64,000 bases of DNA from JANQIO01 sp965229625. Its GTDB lineage: Bacteria > Pseudomonadota > Gammaproteobacteria > Pseudomonadales > Halieaceae. Numbering within the stretch: position 1 is the stretch's first letter; the number at the start of each line of letters is the position of its first letter. Position numbers and translations under genes: made by a program. Location of the stretch: contig CBDDJJ010000001.1 of NCBI GenBank assembly GCA_965229625.1, positions 310,001 to 374,000 of the forward strand, written 5' to 3'. Below the pieces are notes generated by a model. That model worked only from the letters and a program-made list of their open reading frames with translations. It had not been told where the DNA came from and searched no databases. This document shows, one piece after another, positions 8,251 to 17,270 of this stretch.

Positions 8251-9458
8251 GAATTGCCGTAACGTTGGATGAGTTGTTTGCCCAGGGCCATCATGTGGAC
8301 CTGGTCGGGGCCGTCGGCCTGGCGGCACCAGCGGGCGTAGTTATAGGCCTCGGCCAGGAAGTAGTCCTGGCACAGGCCGCCGGCGCCGAACACCTGCATG
8401 CAGCGGTCGATGACGTTCTGCACGGTCAGCGGGGTGGCGATCTTGGCCGCGGCGATGTAGTCGCGGGCCTCCTTGTTGCCAAGTTTGTCGAGCCGGTCCG
8501 CGGTTTTGAGCGTCAGCAAGCGCACCTGCTCGATATCGCAGAAGCTGGTGGCCATGTCTTCGCGAATGCTCTGGTGCTGGGAGAGGGTCTTACCGAAGGT
8601 GCTGCGCTGCTCCACCCGCTGGCAGGCCAGCTCCAGTGCGCGCTGGGCGGCGCCGATCAGGCGCATGCAGTGGTGCAGGCGGCCCGGCCCGAGGCGGCCC
8701 TGGGCGATTTCAAAGCCGCGGCCTTCACCCAGCAGCATGTTCTCCGCCGGCACCCGCACATTGTCGAACACCACTTCGGCGTGGCCGATGGGAGCGTCAT
8801 CGTAGTTGAAGGTCTTCAGGGCGCGCTCGACAATCAGCCCCGGCGTATCCTTGGGTACCAGGATCTGGCTCTGCTGCTTGTGACGGTTCTCGTTGTCCGG
8901 GTCTGACTTGCCCATCACGATGAAGATTTTGGTGCGCTCGTTCATGGCGCCGGTGATAAACCACTTGCGGCCATTGATGACGTACTCGTCGCCGTCACGC
9001 TCGATGCGGGTTTCGATATTGGTGGCGTCGGAGGAGGCCACCGCCGGTTCGGTCATGGCATAGGCGGAGCGGATATCACCGTTCAGCAGCGGTTCCAGCC
9101 ACTGGGCTTTCTGGGCCTCGGTGCCGTACTTCATGAATACTTCCATGTTGCCGGTGTCCGGGGCGTTGCAGTTGAAGATCTCCGGGGACCACAGGACCCT
9201 GCCCATGATCTCTGCCAGTGGCGCATAGTCCAGGTTGGACAGCTCGCCGCCGTGGTCTTTCGGCATGAACAGGTTCCACAGGCCGGCTTCGCGCGCCTTG
9301 TCCTTGAGTTCTTCCATCAGCGGAACGGTGGCCCAGCGATCTTCGGCGCTGTCCACGTAGTCGTAGTAGTCGTGCTCGACCGGGTAGACGTGCGCTTCCA
9401 TGAAGGCATTGAGCCGCTCGATATACTGGGCGGCCAGCGGGCTGGGTTCAAAGTTCAT
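8247..9458 (-). CDS. Acyl-CoA dehydrogenase, ACAD10/11-LvaC type
   Basis: A 403-residue ACAD with N-terminal helical, middle beta and C-terminal helical domains. AYAMTEPAVASSDATN and WFITGAMN mark the FAD-binding middle domain; RLGPGRLHHCMR and ADGPDQVH are hallmarks of the ACAD10/11 subgroup. It overlaps the kinase gene by 4 bp and the ligase gene by 1 bp (TAATG). Members of this subgroup act on 4-phosphoacyl-CoA or on long/branched acyl-CoAs. With the adjacent kinase, the first is favoured: conversion of a 4-hydroxy acid to an ordinary enoyl-CoA. This is inference from gene order and family. Confidence 0.88.
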   Translation of the reverse strand: MNFEPSPLAAQYIERLNAFMEAHVYPVEHDYYDYVDSAEDRWATVPLMEELKDKAREAGLWNLFMPKDHGGELSNLDYAPLAEIMGRVLWSPEIFNCNAPDTGNMEVFMKYGTEAQKAQWLEPLLNGDIRSAYAMTEPAVASSDATNIETRIERDGDEYVINGRKWFITGAMNERTKIFIVMGKSDPDNENRHKQQSQILVPKDTPGLIVERALKTFNYDDAPIGHAEVVFDNVRVPAENMLLGEGRGFEIAQGRLGPGRLHHCMRLIGAAQRALELACQRVEQRSTFGKTLSQHQSIREDMATSFCDIEQVRLLTLKTADRLDKLGNKEARDYIAAAKIATPLTVQNVIDRCMQVFGAGGLCQDYFLAEAYNYARWCRQADGPDQVHMMALGKQLIQRYGNS

Positions 9459-11014
9459 TAACCGATACTCCTTTCAATGCCTTCCCAGTAGGGCTTGCGC
9501 AGTTCCTTCTTGAGAATCTTGCCGGACGGGTTGCGGGGCATCTCGGCGATGATTTCCAGCCGGCGCGGGATCTTGTAGCCGGCGATGCGTTCGCGGCAGA
9601 AGTCGACCATCTCATCCACTGTCAGCGCAGCATCGGGCTTGAGGACCACGAAGGCCAGCAGGGCTTCTCCAAACTTCTCGTCCGGCACGCCGATCACCGC
9701 GACATCGGCCACCGACGGGTGGTGGGCGATGGCGTTCTCGACCTCCACCGGGTAAATGTTCTCGCCGCCGCTGACCACCATGTCCTTGATGCGGTCCTTG
9801 AGGTAGACATAACCCTCTTCATCCATGTAGCCGGCATCGCCGGAGTGCACCCAGCCATCGGTCAGGCTGCTGGCGGTGGCCTCCGGCAGATTGTAGTAGC
9901 CGAGCATGTTGGTATCGGACTTGATCCATATCTCGCCCACGTCCCCGCGCGGGCACTCCTGGCCCTGGAGGTCCATGATCTTGACCTCAGCGCCCACGGA
10001 CGGACGGCCGCAGGACAACAACAGCTCCGGCTTGCCGGCCAGGGCGCGCTGGTGGTCCTCCACGGTTAGGTTGACCACGGTGCCGCCGGTCTCGGTCATG
10101 CCGTACATCTGGATGAAGTCGACGCCAAAGACCTCCATGGCGCGGCGTAGTACCGCCTCGGAGATCGGTGAGGCGCCGTAGAAAATCTGCTTGAGTCCCG
10201 AGAAGTCGCGGTCCTCGATACCGGGAATCTGCAGCACCGCCATGATCATGGCGGGCACCATAAAAACACTGCTAACCGGGTATTGCTCGATATCTTCCAC
10301 CACCTTGAGCGGGTCGAAGGCCTTGTGCAGCAGGATTTCCGAGCCCGAATAGGTGGACACCAGGGCCGAGCCGGCGCCGCCGATGTGGAACATGGGGGCG
10401 CAGACGATATCGGCGCTGCCCGGTGACGGCCGGTTGGGGAAGAAGGTAGTGTTCATCACGCACTCTGCCACGAAGCTAGCGTGGCTGGTCACTACCCCTT
10501 TGGGGTTGCCGGTGGTGCCACTGGTGTAGAGCTGGAAGAAGGCGTCGCCGGGCTGCACATCCACATCGGGCTTGTGCGCCGGCTGTTCGCTGAGCCAGCT
10601 ATCCCAGTCGCTGCTGTCCGGCAGACCGCGCGTCAGCAGGTGAAAATCGGCGGGCAGTTCCGGGCGCAGCTTGTCGAGGGTGTCGGTAAAGCCGTCATCC
10701 AGCATCACCAGCACCCTGGCCTCGGAATCGTTGATGATGAAGGCCAGTTCCATCGGCGCCAGCCGATAGTTCAGGGAGACCGTGACTGCGCCGATTTTGC
10801 AGGCGGCGAGGAACAGCAGCAGGTGTTCGCGGCTGTTTTCTCCCAGGATGCAGACGCGGTCGCCCTTGCCGACGCCCAGCGCCAGCAGGCCGTTGCCGAG
10901 CTGGTTGGCGAGGCGATCGATGTCGCCATAGCTGCTGGTGTGGCCATTCTGGGTGACACAGGGATTGTCGGGGTAATTGCGGGCGTAGTATTCGGTAAAG
11001 TGATGGACAAGCAT
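9458..11014 (-). CDS. AMP-dependent fatty-acid/hydroxy-acid CoA ligase
   Basis: A 518-residue ANL-superfamily enzyme with ATP-binding loop YTSGTTGNPKG (163-173), A5 motif YGMTETGG, A8 GGENIYPVEVE and the catalytic Lys in NPSGKILKKEL near the C-terminus. It activates a carboxylic acid to its CoA thioester. As first gene of the minus-strand operon it would feed the ACAD, kinase, hydratase and thiolase downstream, like LvaE in levulinate catabolism. The Shine-Dalgarno is weak. Substrate is not assignable. Confidence 0.92.
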   Translation of the reverse strand: MLVHHFTEYYARNYPDNPCVTQNGHTSSYGDIDRLANQLGNGLLALGVGKGDRVCILGENSREHLLLFLAACKIGAVTVSLNYRLAPMELAFIINDSEARVLVMLDDGFTDTLDKLRPELPADFHLLTRGLPDSSDWDSWLSEQPAHKPDVDVQPGDAFFQLYTSGTTGNPKGVVTSHASFVAECVMNTTFFPNRPSPGSADIVCAPMFHIGGAGSALVSTYSGSEILLHKAFDPLKVVEDIEQYPVSSVFMVPAMIMAVLQIPGIEDRDFSGLKQIFYGASPISEAVLRRAMEVFGVDFIQMYGMTETGGTVVNLTVEDHQRALAGKPELLLSCGRPSVGAEVKIMDLQGQECPRGDVGEIWIKSDTNMLGYYNLPEATASSLTDGWVHSGDAGYMDEEGYVYLKDRIKDMVVSGGENIYPVEVENAIAHHPSVADVAVIGVPDEKFGEALLAFVVLKPDAALTVDEMVDFCRERIAGYKIPRRLEIIAEMPRNPSGKILKKELRKPYWEGIERSIG

Positions 11015-11183
11015 GCGGGCCTACCGGATTTCTTTATTTATCTCGCTCTCGCGAAGCGCTCCGCAGTCTGTGGCGTGAACACTTGCGGAACAATGACGAG
11101 CCGGAACAAAAAAATATACAGCAAATGACACTCCCGTGGGCGGCCGTGTCAGCTGGAGGCGGAGGTGCGGGGGCCGGAGGGCG
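11015..11183 (-). promoter_or_regulatory. Probable promoter region of the acyl-CoA ligase operon
   Basis: The 169 bp upstream of the ligase start hold an A/T tract (about 11107-11119) in otherwise GC-rich DNA and no gene. A minus-strand TATATT-like box there is a weak -10 candidate. The exact promoter cannot be fixed. Confidence 0.35.
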
Positions 11184-12020
11184 TCAGGGATAGCTGCCAA
11201 GGTATTGCTTGAGGAAACTGGTTTGCTCTGACAGGGCGCGTTCCGCCATCACCGGGTCGTAGCGCTTGACCCAGTCTTCATTGCGATCGAAGCCGTGGCC
11301 GACGTCCCAGTAGGTGATGGAGCGCACTGTTTTGCCAGCGTCTGCCTGTTGGGTGGCGATGGCCTCACAGGGTTCGGGATCGGTAATGGTGTCCTTCCCC
11401 GCCAGCAGCATCAGCGTCGGGATATCGACCGCCCAGCCCTCACTGAAGCCCACACCCCAGCCGCAGTAGGGATACCAGGCCACCAGGCCCTTTACGCCCG
11501 CGAGGTGCCCGCTCGGGCCGTCGGACAGGCTGGTGGGAAGCGTCTCCTCCAGGGCGAGCGCTTCCAACGCCGTCCACGCACCGTGGGAATATCCCACCAG
11601 GACGATCTTCTCCGGGTCCACGGCGGGATGCTCCCGCACGACCTGCAGTGTCACCAGCAGGTCGCCGACCCGTTCGGCGCCCTGCAGGGCACGGCCATCG
11701 CAGACCTCGGGCCAGTCGAGGCCGCGGGGCGTCATGCTGTCCTGCACCACGGCAACATAGCCCAGCGCCTGGGCGGACCGGGCCCGGGGCACCGTGGCCG
11801 GGCTGAGGCCGCCGCAGCCGTGCAGGAAGAGTACGGCAGGGGCCGGGCCCTCGCGTTCGGGCAGGTAGAACTCGATGTTGGGTTCCAGCAGATCTCGCAG
11901 CTCGCTGAAGCTGCGCTGCTCCACGTGGATGGCATCCTTGTAGTACCACCAGCTGCCGCCGGCACCGAGAGCCAGCGCCAGGCCGAGGGAAACCAACAAG
12001 TAGCCGCCAAGTCGTTTCAT
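11184..12020 (-). CDS. Dienelactone-hydrolase-like alpha/beta hydrolase with N-terminal anchor
   Basis: A 278-residue protein with a hydrophobic N-terminus (MKRLGGYLLVSLGLALALGA) followed by an alpha/beta hydrolase fold. The likely triad is Ser145 in GYSHGAW, Asp210 in LLAGKDT and His242 in DVGHGFD; HGCGG (67-71) would form the oxyanion hole. Dienelactone-hydrolase relatives normally have a Cys nucleophile; Ser here points to esterase or lipase-like activity, probably in the periplasm or at the membrane. It is divergent from the next acyl-CoA ligase gene, which may use the released acid. Confidence 0.82.
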   Translation of the reverse strand: MKRLGGYLLVSLGLALALGAGGSWWYYKDAIHVEQRSFSELRDLLEPNIEFYLPEREGPAPAVLFLHGCGGLSPATVPRARSAQALGYVAVVQDSMTPRGLDWPEVCDGRALQGAERVGDLLVTLQVVREHPAVDPEKIVLVGYSHGAWTALEALALEETLPTSLSDGPSGHLAGVKGLVAWYPYCGWGVGFSEGWAVDIPTLMLLAGKDTITDPEPCEAIATQQADAGKTVRSITYWDVGHGFDRNEDWVKRYDPVMAERALSEQTSFLKQYLGSYP

Positions 12021-12143
12021 AGGTCGCGAATTCTGGCCCAGGGGCGTCCAGGATGCCAGAGTGGCCGTGAAAGAATTTCGAGGTCTGAGCCGTGCCTAAC
12101 TGGCGCTGGCGTGGCCCGGTGATATTGGTACACTCTGCGGCTC

Positions 12144-12150
12144 TTATAAA
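12144..12150 (+). promoter_or_regulatory. Candidate -10 box upstream of acyl-CoA ligase
   Basis: TTATAAA lies 24 bases before the ATG at 12175, in the 154-bp divergent gap. TTGGTA at 12125-12130 could be a -35 element but the spacing is short (14-15 bp). AGGA at about 12160 is the ribosome site. Confidence 0.35.
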
Positions 12151-12174
12151 AAAACCATCGAGGAACCCGCGCTG

Positions 12175-13878
12175 ATGTACGCAGAGCTCAAGAACGCCTT
12201 TGACACCCTGACCGCCCCCGGGCAAATGTTTGAACTGGGAGAAGCTGAGGTAGCGGGGCAGACACTCAAAGCCTGGAAAAACACCCCCAATTCCCTTCGC
12301 GATGTATGGGCGCTGGCCGCCGGTCACGCCGACAAGGACTACCTGGTCTACCAGGACGAGCGTTGGACCTACGCCGAGGCCCAGGAGCACGTGGCCAGAA
12401 TTGCCAAATGGCTGACAGACAACGGTGTTGGCCAACATGATCGCGTGGCCATTGCCATGCGCAACTACCCGGAGTGGATGCTGAGCTACTGGGCGGTGAC
12501 GGCTATCGGCGCCGTGGCGGTCGGCATGAACGCCTGGTGGGTGGCCGAGGAAATGAAGTATGGCCTGTCCGACTCAACCCCCAAGGCGTTGATCTGCGAC
12601 CGCGAGCGCCTGGAGCGCTTCAGTGAAATTCGCGAGGAGTTTCCCGACATGCTGGTTGCGGCGGTGCGTGTTGATGAGGTGCCGGAATGGGCGCGCCCCT
12701 GGCCTGAGGTGATGGCCAGCGACCCGGAGCTGCCGGAAGTGGCTATCGATGCCGATGACGATGCCTGTATCTTTTACACCTCGGGCACCACCGGATTCCC
12801 CAAGGGAGCACAGCTTACGCATCGCGGTTGCTGCAACAACCTGATGAGCCTGATGTTTGTCAACATCGCCCAGGGTATGGCAGCCGCGGCACTCAAGGGC
12901 GAAGAAGGTGCCAACCCGCTGGACGGTGGCGCGCCCCCGGTGGCTGCGATTGTGGCCACACCGCTTTTTCACGTCACGGCCAATAACTGCCTGGCGCAGA
13001 CCGTGACCATTGCCGGTGGCAAGCTGGTACATATGTACAAGTGGGATGCTGGGGAAGCCCTGCGCATCATCGAGGAAGAGAAAATCACCACCTTCACTGG
13101 CGTGCCGGTGATGAGCCGGGAGATTATCAACCACCCAGACTTCGAAACCCGGGATACCTCCAGCTTGCAGGCCATGGGCGGCGGTGGCGCCGCTGTCCAG
13201 CCCGACCTGGTGGAGAAAATCGATAAGGTCGGCAAGGGTGCACGCCCCTCTCAGGGCTACGGCATGACGGAAGTGTGCGGGATTATCAGCGCCTCGGCGG
13301 GCGACTACTTTGTCGATAAACCCAATAGCGCCGGCATCGTCATGCCGGTATTCGATGTCAAGATTGTCGACGGCGAGGGTAATAGCCTGTCGCTGGGTGA
13401 AGCCGGTGAGGTGGTTGTGCGCGGTTCACAGGTCATCAAGGGCTACCTGAACCGGCCCGATGCCACGGCCGAAACCATCGTTGACGGCTGGCTGTATACC
13501 GGTGATATCGGCTACCTGGACGAGAACAACTTCATCTACCTTGTCGACCGGGCCAAGGACATGGTGCTGCGTGGCGGTGAGAACGTGTATTGCTCCGAGG
13601 TGGAAACGGCCTTGTACAAGAGCGAGGCCGTGGCCGAATGCGCCGTGTTCGCGGTGCCGGATGAGCGGCTCGGCGAGGAGGTGGGCGCTGCCATTTTTCC
13701 TGCCGAGGGCGTGCAGACGACGGCCGAGGACATCCGCGAGTTCTGCAAGACCAACCTGGCGGCGTTCAAGATCCCGCGCTACATCTGGATTCTCGATACG
13801 CCGCTGCCGCGCAACGCCAGCGGCAAGTTTGTGAAGAAGGAGCTGCAGCAGGGGTTGGATCTCGCCGACGCCGGCTGA
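12175..13878 (+). CDS. Acyl-CoA synthetase (FadD-like, AMP-forming)
   Basis: A 567-residue ANL enzyme. The ATP loop FYTSGTTGFPKGA lies near residue 200, A5 QGYGMTEVCG near 360, A8 LRGGENVYCSEVE near 465, and the catalytic Lys in RNASGKFVKKEL near 548. It forms acyl-AMP then acyl-CoA from a free acid. Unlike the ligase at 9458-11014 it has an N-terminal extension of about 45 residues. It stands alone on the plus strand, convergent with an AraC-type regulator gene and divergent from a hydrolase gene. Confidence 0.92.
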   Translation: MYAELKNAFDTLTAPGQMFELGEAEVAGQTLKAWKNTPNSLRDVWALAAGHADKDYLVYQDERWTYAEAQEHVARIAKWLTDNGVGQHDRVAIAMRNYPEWMLSYWAVTAIGAVAVGMNAWWVAEEMKYGLSDSTPKALICDRERLERFSEIREEFPDMLVAAVRVDEVPEWARPWPEVMASDPELPEVAIDADDDACIFYTSGTTGFPKGAQLTHRGCCNNLMSLMFVNIAQGMAAAALKGEEGANPLDGGAPPVAAIVATPLFHVTANNCLAQTVTIAGGKLVHMYKWDAGEALRIIEEEKITTFTGVPVMSREIINHPDFETRDTSSLQAMGGGGAAVQPDLVEKIDKVGKGARPSQGYGMTEVCGIISASAGDYFVDKPNSAGIVMPVFDVKIVDGEGNSLSLGEAGEVVVRGSQVIKGYLNRPDATAETIVDGWLYTGDIGYLDENNFIYLVDRAKDMVLRGGENVYCSEVETALYKSEAVAECAVFAVPDERLGEEVGAAIFPAEGVQTTAEDIREFCKTNLAAFKIPRYIWILDTPLPRNASGKFVKKELQQGLDLADAG

Positions 13879-13885
13879 GTGTCGC

Positions 13886-13905
13886 GCGGCCCGGGTGCGG
13901 GCCGC
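13886..13905. terminator. Hairpin between convergent genes
   Basis: GCGGCCC (13886-13892) pairs with GGGCCGC (13899-13905) across GGGTGC, in the 44-bp gap between the convergent ligase and AraC genes. It lacks a T run, so its terminator role, for either strand, is only likely. Confidence 0.45.
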
Positions 13906-13922
13906 TCTGCCTGGATACCCGC

Positions 13923-14924
13923 TTATAAACCCTTGCGATAGGTGTACGGGGTCACCCCGGTCCAGCCTTTGAAAGCCCTGATAAACGCGCTGGATTCCGA
14001 AAATCCGGCGCGGTGGGCAATCTCTTCGATGCTGAGCCCCTGTTTCCCCAGGAAGTGTAGCGCCACATCGCGCCGCACCTGGCCTTTCAGTTCCGAGAAG
14101 GACGTGCCTTCCTTGCTGAGGCGACGGCGCAGGGTTTGCGGATGAACGTCGAGGGTCGCGGCCACCGGCTCCAGTTCCGGCATATTCACCAGGTCCTTGC
14201 GCAGCAACTGCTTGACCCGTGCCGTCCAGCTCGCCTGGTCGTACTGCTGGGTCAATAATGCCAGCACCGGGTGGCGCAGGAAGCGGGCCAGGGACTGCTC
14301 GTTCTGGGTGACCGGCATCTCCAGCAGCGCCGCTTTCATAACCATTTCAGTGTGGTCCTGCTCAAAATTCACCGGGTTGCCGGCAAACATCGGCCGGTAC
14401 TGGTCGGCGTGATCGGGCGCCGCATGGCTGAAATTGAACGCCTGCGCCGGCAGCAGCTCCGACGCCAGCCAGCTCATGAAGCGGTGGCAGTTGAACAGGG
14501 ACAGTTCCGCGGCGTAGCTGTCTACGCCCCGTTCGCTGGGGTCCGGGTCGAGGCGGACGATGGCGCTGTCAGCTTCCAGCAGCAGTCGAGGCGTCGCCAC
14601 CTGCTGGAACAAGCCAAAGAAGCGACAGTAGCGCGCCAGTGCCTTACCGAGGCTGTCGCAGTGGATGACCGCGTGGCACATCATCGACCAGGTCCCCAGC
14701 GGCAGGGGCTGGGTGCCGTAACCCAGACACTCATCCCGCATCGCGACCATGGTGCTGACCTGCAGGTCCGCGAAGCGTTCAATGGAGATCCGCGCATCGT
14801 CCTCGTCGAGCAGGCGCGGGGATATACGGTTCTCCCTCAACAGGCTGACCGGGTCGAGGCCGCGGGCCACGGCGTACTTGAGCACTGCCCTGACGAACAC
14901 GACCGAGATAGACAGTTGGCGCAT
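13923..14924 (-). CDS. AraC-family transcriptional regulator (OruR/Arabinose_bd type)
   Basis: A 333-residue regulator. The N-terminal ~200 residues match the ligand-binding domain found in OruR/ArgR-like AraC proteins, and the C-terminal ~100 hold two helix-turn-helix units; LSIEEIAHRAGFSESSAFIR is the classical second-HTH motif, followed by WTGVTPYTYRKG. ATG 14924 is chosen; an upstream in-frame extension has no protein-like composition. It lies 16 bp after the alpha/beta hydrolase gene on the same strand and is probably co-transcribed. Such regulators usually activate nearby lipid or acid catabolic genes. Confidence 0.88.
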   Translation of the reverse strand: MRQLSISVVFVRAVLKYAVARGLDPVSLLRENRISPRLLDEDDARISIERFADLQVSTMVAMRDECLGYGTQPLPLGTWSMMCHAVIHCDSLGKALARYCRFFGLFQQVATPRLLLEADSAIVRLDPDPSERGVDSYAAELSLFNCHRFMSWLASELLPAQAFNFSHAAPDHADQYRPMFAGNPVNFEQDHTEMVMKAALLEMPVTQNEQSLARFLRHPVLALLTQQYDQASWTARVKQLLRKDLVNMPELEPVAATLDVHPQTLRRRLSKEGTSFSELKGQVRRDVALHFLGKQGLSIEEIAHRAGFSESSAFIRAFKGWTGVTPYTYRKGL

Positions 14925-14940
14925 GGGGAGTGTCAGGCCG

Positions 14941-15870
14941 CTACCGGCAGTCGTGGACCAGCCAGTCCAGGATGCGTTCGGTGAGTGCGATGCGGCTGTA
15001 GGAGAAGGAGTGGTCGCCGGGAATCTTGTGATACTGCAGGCGAATGGCCGGGTCGCGCTGGTAGGCTTTGACGGTGGGGTCAAACATCGACGGCGGCGGC
15101 AGCACCTTGTCCTCGGTGCCGGTGATCATGAACACCGACTTGCCCCGTAGCCCGGAACCGAACAGGCGCGTGTCAAGCCGCATGGCGGGCACGGACAGCA
15201 GGTCCTCGCGCATATGGGCGCCATCGAAATTGCGCAGCATGAACAGACCATCGGCATAGTCCAGGAAGGCCAGGGCGCTGGGCTCGCCGGCCCGGAAGCC
15301 TTCCGCCATCAGGCCCAGGTTGGCGGGCGCCATGGCGCCGACACAGGCAAGGCCGGGGTCGCGGCTGCCGGCGGCCAGTGAGGCATAGCCCCCCAGGGAA
15401 TGGCCCAGCAGGCTCAGGTGGTTGATATCGATGCGGTAGCGCACGGCGTTCTCGCGCAGGAAATCGATGGCCGCCGCCACATCCTGGGCCTGCTTGGTAA
15501 TACAGTAGTCTCCCTCGCTGCCCCAGGCGCCGCGGTAGTGAAAGAACATGACGTTGAATCCGGCGCGGCGAACCGCCTGGGCGATATCCAGGTTTTTCTC
15601 ATTGCCGGGAAGGCCATGCAACAGCACCACCGTGGGGTGGGGACCGAGCCCGTTGGCCAGATAGAGAATCCCGGACAGGCGTGAGCCCTCGACGTCGAAA
15701 CTGATTTCTTCGATGGAGGGCGGAAACAGCTTGTCGGGGGTCGGGTCTTCGTTCAGCACCCGGTTGAGATCGACCGGCGCAGGCGGGTTTCGTGGCGGGA
15801 TTTGTGGCGAGTCCGCGGCCAGGCCGGTGCCCGCGCATAAAACAAGTAGCAAGCACAACGCCCCGCGCAT
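14941..15870 (-). CDS. Secreted alpha/beta hydrolase (acyl-peptidase/esterase-like)
   Basis: A 309-residue protein with a signal peptide (MRGALCLLLVLCAGTGLAA). The alpha/beta hydrolase triad appears as Ser158 in GHSLGGYAS, Asp254 in GTEDKVLPP and His287 in GDHSFS; HGLPGN supplies the oxyanion hole. It probably hydrolyses an ester or lactone outside the cytoplasm. It is followed after 16 bp by the AraC gene and is divergent from the ACAD gene at 16020, with a 149-bp shared promoter region. Confidence 0.85.
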   Translation of the reverse strand: MRGALCLLLVLCAGTGLAADSPQIPPRNPPAPVDLNRVLNEDPTPDKLFPPSIEEISFDVEGSRLSGILYLANGLGPHPTVVLLHGLPGNEKNLDIAQAVRRAGFNVMFFHYRGAWGSEGDYCITKQAQDVAAAIDFLRENAVRYRIDINHLSLLGHSLGGYASLAAGSRDPGLACVGAMAPANLGLMAEGFRAGEPSALAFLDYADGLFMLRNFDGAHMREDLLSVPAMRLDTRLFGSGLRGKSVFMITGTEDKVLPPPSMFDPTVKAYQRDPAIRLQYHKIPGDHSFSYSRIALTERILDWLVHDCR

Positions 15871-16019
15871 GACACCCGTCCCTGTCAGTTTGTTACGAGG
15901 GACAACATGCTACTCCCCGCTGTCATTTTGGGTCAATTTATTTGTCCAAGGCCGTCATTGTTGCCCCATGGTGCACTCACCATACTGGTGCGCGCTCAAA
16001 TTCGGCCACGAGGACATCC

Positions 16020-17195
16020 ATGCTTCCCCGAGATTTCACCGAAGAACAGAACATGTTCCGCGACACCTACCGTAAGTTCCTGGCGGCAGAAATCGTGCCC
16101 CATATGGAGAAATGGCGGGAACAGGGCCGGGTCGATCCCTCGGCGTTCCGCAAGGCGGGTGAGCAGGGCCTGCTGATGATCTGGCCCGACGAGAAATACG
16201 GCGGTATTGGTGAGTACGACTTCCGCTTCGAGCAGATCATCATCGAGGAAACCGCCTACGCGCGCTGCGGCGATTGGTACAACAGCCTGCACAGCCGCCT
16301 GGTCGGGCCCTATTTCACGCGCTTCGGCAGCGATGAGCAGTGCGAGCGCTTCCTGCCCAAATGTGTCAGCGGGGAAACTATCCTTGCCATCGCCATGACC
16401 GAACCCGACGCCGGTTCAGACCTGGCCGGCATGCGCAGCACTGCGGTGGAGCATGAAGATCACTGGGTGCTGAACGGTTCCAAGACCTACATCTCCAACG
16501 GCATCAATGCCGACGTGATCATCGTCGCCGCCAAGACCGACCCGGACAACAACCCCCACGCGATGACCCTGTTCATCGTTGAACGGGGCATGGAGGGTTT
16601 CGAGCGCGGCCGCAACCTGAAGAAGATGGGTTGCAAGGCCCAGGACACCGCCGAATTGTTCTTCAACGACGTCAAGGTGCCGAAGGAAAACGTGCTGGGT
16701 GAGCCAGGCAAGGGTTTTATCTACCTGATGGAAGGACTCGCGGAGGAGCGCCTGATCGGTGCCGCCGGCTATCTCGCCTCGGCACAGCTCTCCTGGGATC
16801 TGACCTCAGACTTCGTGAAGGAGCGCAAGACCTTCGGCAAGCCGCTCGCGGCGTACCAGAATACCCAGTTCAAGCTGGCCGAGTTGCGCACCGAACTGGA
16901 CCTGGCCCAGAGCTACGTCGACCAGTGTGTCACAGCCTTCAACGCCGGCCAGCTGACCGCGGTGGATGCCGCCAAGGCCAAGCTGGTGACCTCGGAGCTG
17001 CAGCTCAAGGCCGCTGACATTGGCGTGCACCTGCACGGCGGCGCAGGCTTCATGGATGAATACCCGATCTCGCGCCAGTTTACGGATGCGAAGATCGCCC
17101 CCATTTATGCCGGCACCTCGGAAGTGATGAAAATCATCATCAGCCGCGATTGCCTGGGGGATGACTACACGCCCTTTAACACACGCAATTTTTGA
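16020..17195 (+). CDS. Acyl-CoA dehydrogenase, long/branched-chain type
   Basis: A 391-residue ACAD. AMTEPDAGSDL and TYISNG mark the FAD/substrate middle domain, and RKTFGKPL the C-terminal helical domain. The MCAD-type catalytic Glu position is Ala (IYAGTSEVMK), while Glu243 in EERLIGAAG matches the alternative catalytic base of isovaleryl- and long-chain ACADs. It would introduce the 2,3 double bond using FAD and ETF. GAGGA precedes ATG 16020. It opens the long plus-strand catabolic run and is followed by an HSD10-type dehydrogenase. Confidence 0.93.
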   Translation: MLPRDFTEEQNMFRDTYRKFLAAEIVPHMEKWREQGRVDPSAFRKAGEQGLLMIWPDEKYGGIGEYDFRFEQIIIEETAYARCGDWYNSLHSRLVGPYFTRFGSDEQCERFLPKCVSGETILAIAMTEPDAGSDLAGMRSTAVEHEDHWVLNGSKTYISNGINADVIIVAAKTDPDNNPHAMTLFIVERGMEGFERGRNLKKMGCKAQDTAELFFNDVKVPKENVLGEPGKGFIYLMEGLAEERLIGAAGYLASAQLSWDLTSDFVKERKTFGKPLAAYQNTQFKLAELRTELDLAQSYVDQCVTAFNAGQLTAVDAAKAKLVTSELQLKAADIGVHLHGGAGFMDEYPISRQFTDAKIAPIYAGTSEVMKIIISRDCLGDDYTPFNTRNF

Positions 17196-17270
17196 TCGGC
17201 GACGCATGGGCTCGCCTTCGATGATTCCCAACCACTATTTATTTCAACCGCAATACGCAGGAGAACAATC

